The notes beneath the pieces are model-generated. The model did not search any database and was not told the DNA's origin. It saw nothing but the letters and a program-made list of their open reading frames with translations. This document shows positions 63,204-64,000 of a DNA stretch of 64,000 bases, piece by piece. Where the stretch lies: the NCBI RefSeq assembly GCF_009711345.1, contig NZ_SMMA01000061.1, forward strand, positions 122,361 through 186,360, given 5' to 3'. The translations under genes were made by a program, and so were the position numbers. Each line of letters begins with the position of its first letter. Position 1 is the first letter of the stretch. Origin of the DNA: Pseudovibrio flavus. GTDB lineage: Bacteria > Pseudomonadota > Alphaproteobacteria > Rhizobiales > Stappiaceae.

Positions 63204-64000
63204 GTGAACGAGCGTCAGTCGGAACAGCCCCGCGTACAAGAACGCTTGAAGGCACAGTTTGACGCCCTCACCCGAGCCGAGCGACAACTGGCTAATTCAT
63301 TGTTGGAAAACTACCCAATGAGCGGATTGGGAACGATTGCCGAGGTCGCAACTGCCTCAGGGGTATCAACGCCTACTGTAGTACGCCTTGCTCGCAAACT
63401 CGGCTTCACCGGTTTTTCGCAGATGCAAGCAGCGCTACGAGCCGAGTTGGAAGAGACCATCTCTAACCCAATCACCAAGCGGGATAAATGGGCCGCAGAT
63501 GCGCCGCCGACGCACATTCTCAATCGCTTCGCCGCCTCTGCAATGGACAACCTTCAACAGACTTTAGGACAAGTTGATCCGCACGGATTTGATGAAGCGC
63601 TCATAATTTTGGCAGCCACTGACCGTCCTCTGCACATTATGGGCGGACGTATTACACGCGCTTTGGCTGACTACTTCTTCACCCATATGCAGGTCATTCG
63701 TGGCAACGTAACAGCCATAGCATCCAATGCAAACACATGGCCTCACTATCTTCTGAATATGAAAGCTGGCGACACGCTGGTGATCTTCGATATCCGCAGA
63801 TACGAGCACGACATTTTGAAATTTGCAGAGCTTGCGAGTGAAAAGGATGTCGAGATCATTCTGCTGACTGACGAATGGGGATCGCCTGCATCGCGTTACG
63901 CCAAACACACCTTCCGCGCCTATATCGAATCCCAAACCGCATGGGATTCATCCATCGCTCTTATGTTTTTGGTTGAAGCTTTGATTGAAGGAACGCAGTC
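63204..64000 (+). CDS. MurR/RpiR-family transcriptional regulator (cut by window end)
   Basis: The first 265 residues of an RpiR-type regulator; the frame is still open at base 64000. The N-terminal helix-turn-helix covers about residues 15-85 (LTRAERQLANSLLENYP, VATASGVSTPTVVRLARKLG), and a SIS sugar-phosphate-like domain begins near 120, with PLHIMGGRITRALADYF. I prefer GTG at 63204: GGAG sits nine bases before it, whereas the in-frame ATG at 63189 has no ribosome binding site. It is divergent from the amidohydrolase/TRAP operon and probably controls it. Confidence 0.88.
   Translation, partial: MNERQSEQPRVQERLKAQFDALTRAERQLANSLLENYPMSGLGTIAEVATASGVSTPTVVRLARKLGFTGFSQMQAALRAELEETISNPITKRDKWAADAPPTHILNRFAASAMDNLQQTLGQVDPHGFDEALIILAATDRPLHIMGGRITRALADYFFTHMQVIRGNVTAIASNANTWPHYLLNMKAGDTLVIFDIRRYEHDILKFAELASEKDVEIILLTDEWGSPASRYAKHTFRAYIESQTAWDSSIALMFLVEALIEGTQ

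Overview
The window looks like a chromosome segment of a marine alphaproteobacterium of the Stappiaceae/Rhodobacterales-Hyphomicrobiales type, with Pseudovibrio or a close relative as the best guess. The reasons are the conserved block gyrA-coaD-ppi-ppi-queA-tgt, a phosphatidylcholine synthase, a double cold-shock-domain protein next to a DUF192 protein, an IalB-type protein, a roughly balanced base composition, and abundant TRAP, TTT and BMP-family importers. The assignment rests on gene content only. I see no phage, IS element, CRISPR array, plasmid function or rRNA. Every gene looks intact except the two cut by the window ends.

Layout. 1-3789 (+): end of a tripartite tricarboxylate transporter (TctA), an AbrB-type membrane protein, a family III CoA-transferase and a citryl-CoA-lyase-like protein, tightly coupled and probably forming a route for an imported tricarboxylate-like acid. 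3786-4571 (-): a family 25 glycosyltransferase. 4661-20179 (-): a large purine catabolic block. Read in its own direction it holds a LysR regulator, uraH, xdhA, xdhB, xdhC, a BMP-type ABC importer (ATPase, two permeases, two binding proteins), puuD, uraD and allC. Together these cover purine uptake, oxidation of hypoxanthine/xanthine to urate, urate to S-allantoin, and allantoate breakdown. Allantoinase is not in the window. 20204-33321: mixed housekeeping and membrane genes (quinone oxidoreductase, pcs, DUF2182 protein, UbiH-like hydroxylase, AEC transporter, LpxL-like acyltransferase, malyl-CoA lyase-like enzyme, hspQ, IalB protein, YejA-like binding protein, a receiver/degenerate-GGDEF protein, a DsbA-family protein).

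33407-42085: enolase and kdsA, the sulfate activation set cysQ-cysD-cysNC, then galU and a UDP-sugar dehydrogenase for surface polysaccharide precursors. 42107-49325 (-): tgt, queA, two cyclophilins, coaD and gyrA. 49586-54344: marC, a cation diffusion facilitator, galE, DUF192, the double cold-shock protein and glyoxalase I. 54439-55085: two copies of a complete tRNA-Glu transcription unit (promoter, tRNA, terminator) in direct repeat. 55117-63046 (-): an operon combining an N-formylglutamate-amidohydrolase-family enzyme, a TRAP transporter, a glutamine-synthetase-like ligase, an aldehyde dehydrogenase and an iron-type alcohol dehydrogenase. A divergent RpiR regulator runs off the end of the window. 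This gene set suggests a gamma-glutamylated-intermediate pathway for an amino alcohol or amine.

The most interesting items are: the glutamylation/TRAP operon; the TTT/CoA-transferase/citryl-CoA-lyase cassette; a Tgt that has lost three of its four zinc ligands; a tgt terminator placed inside the 3' coding end of the convergent gene; the duplicated tRNA-Glu unit; and a short ORF with a strong ribosome binding site in front of a PopA/PleD-like protein.
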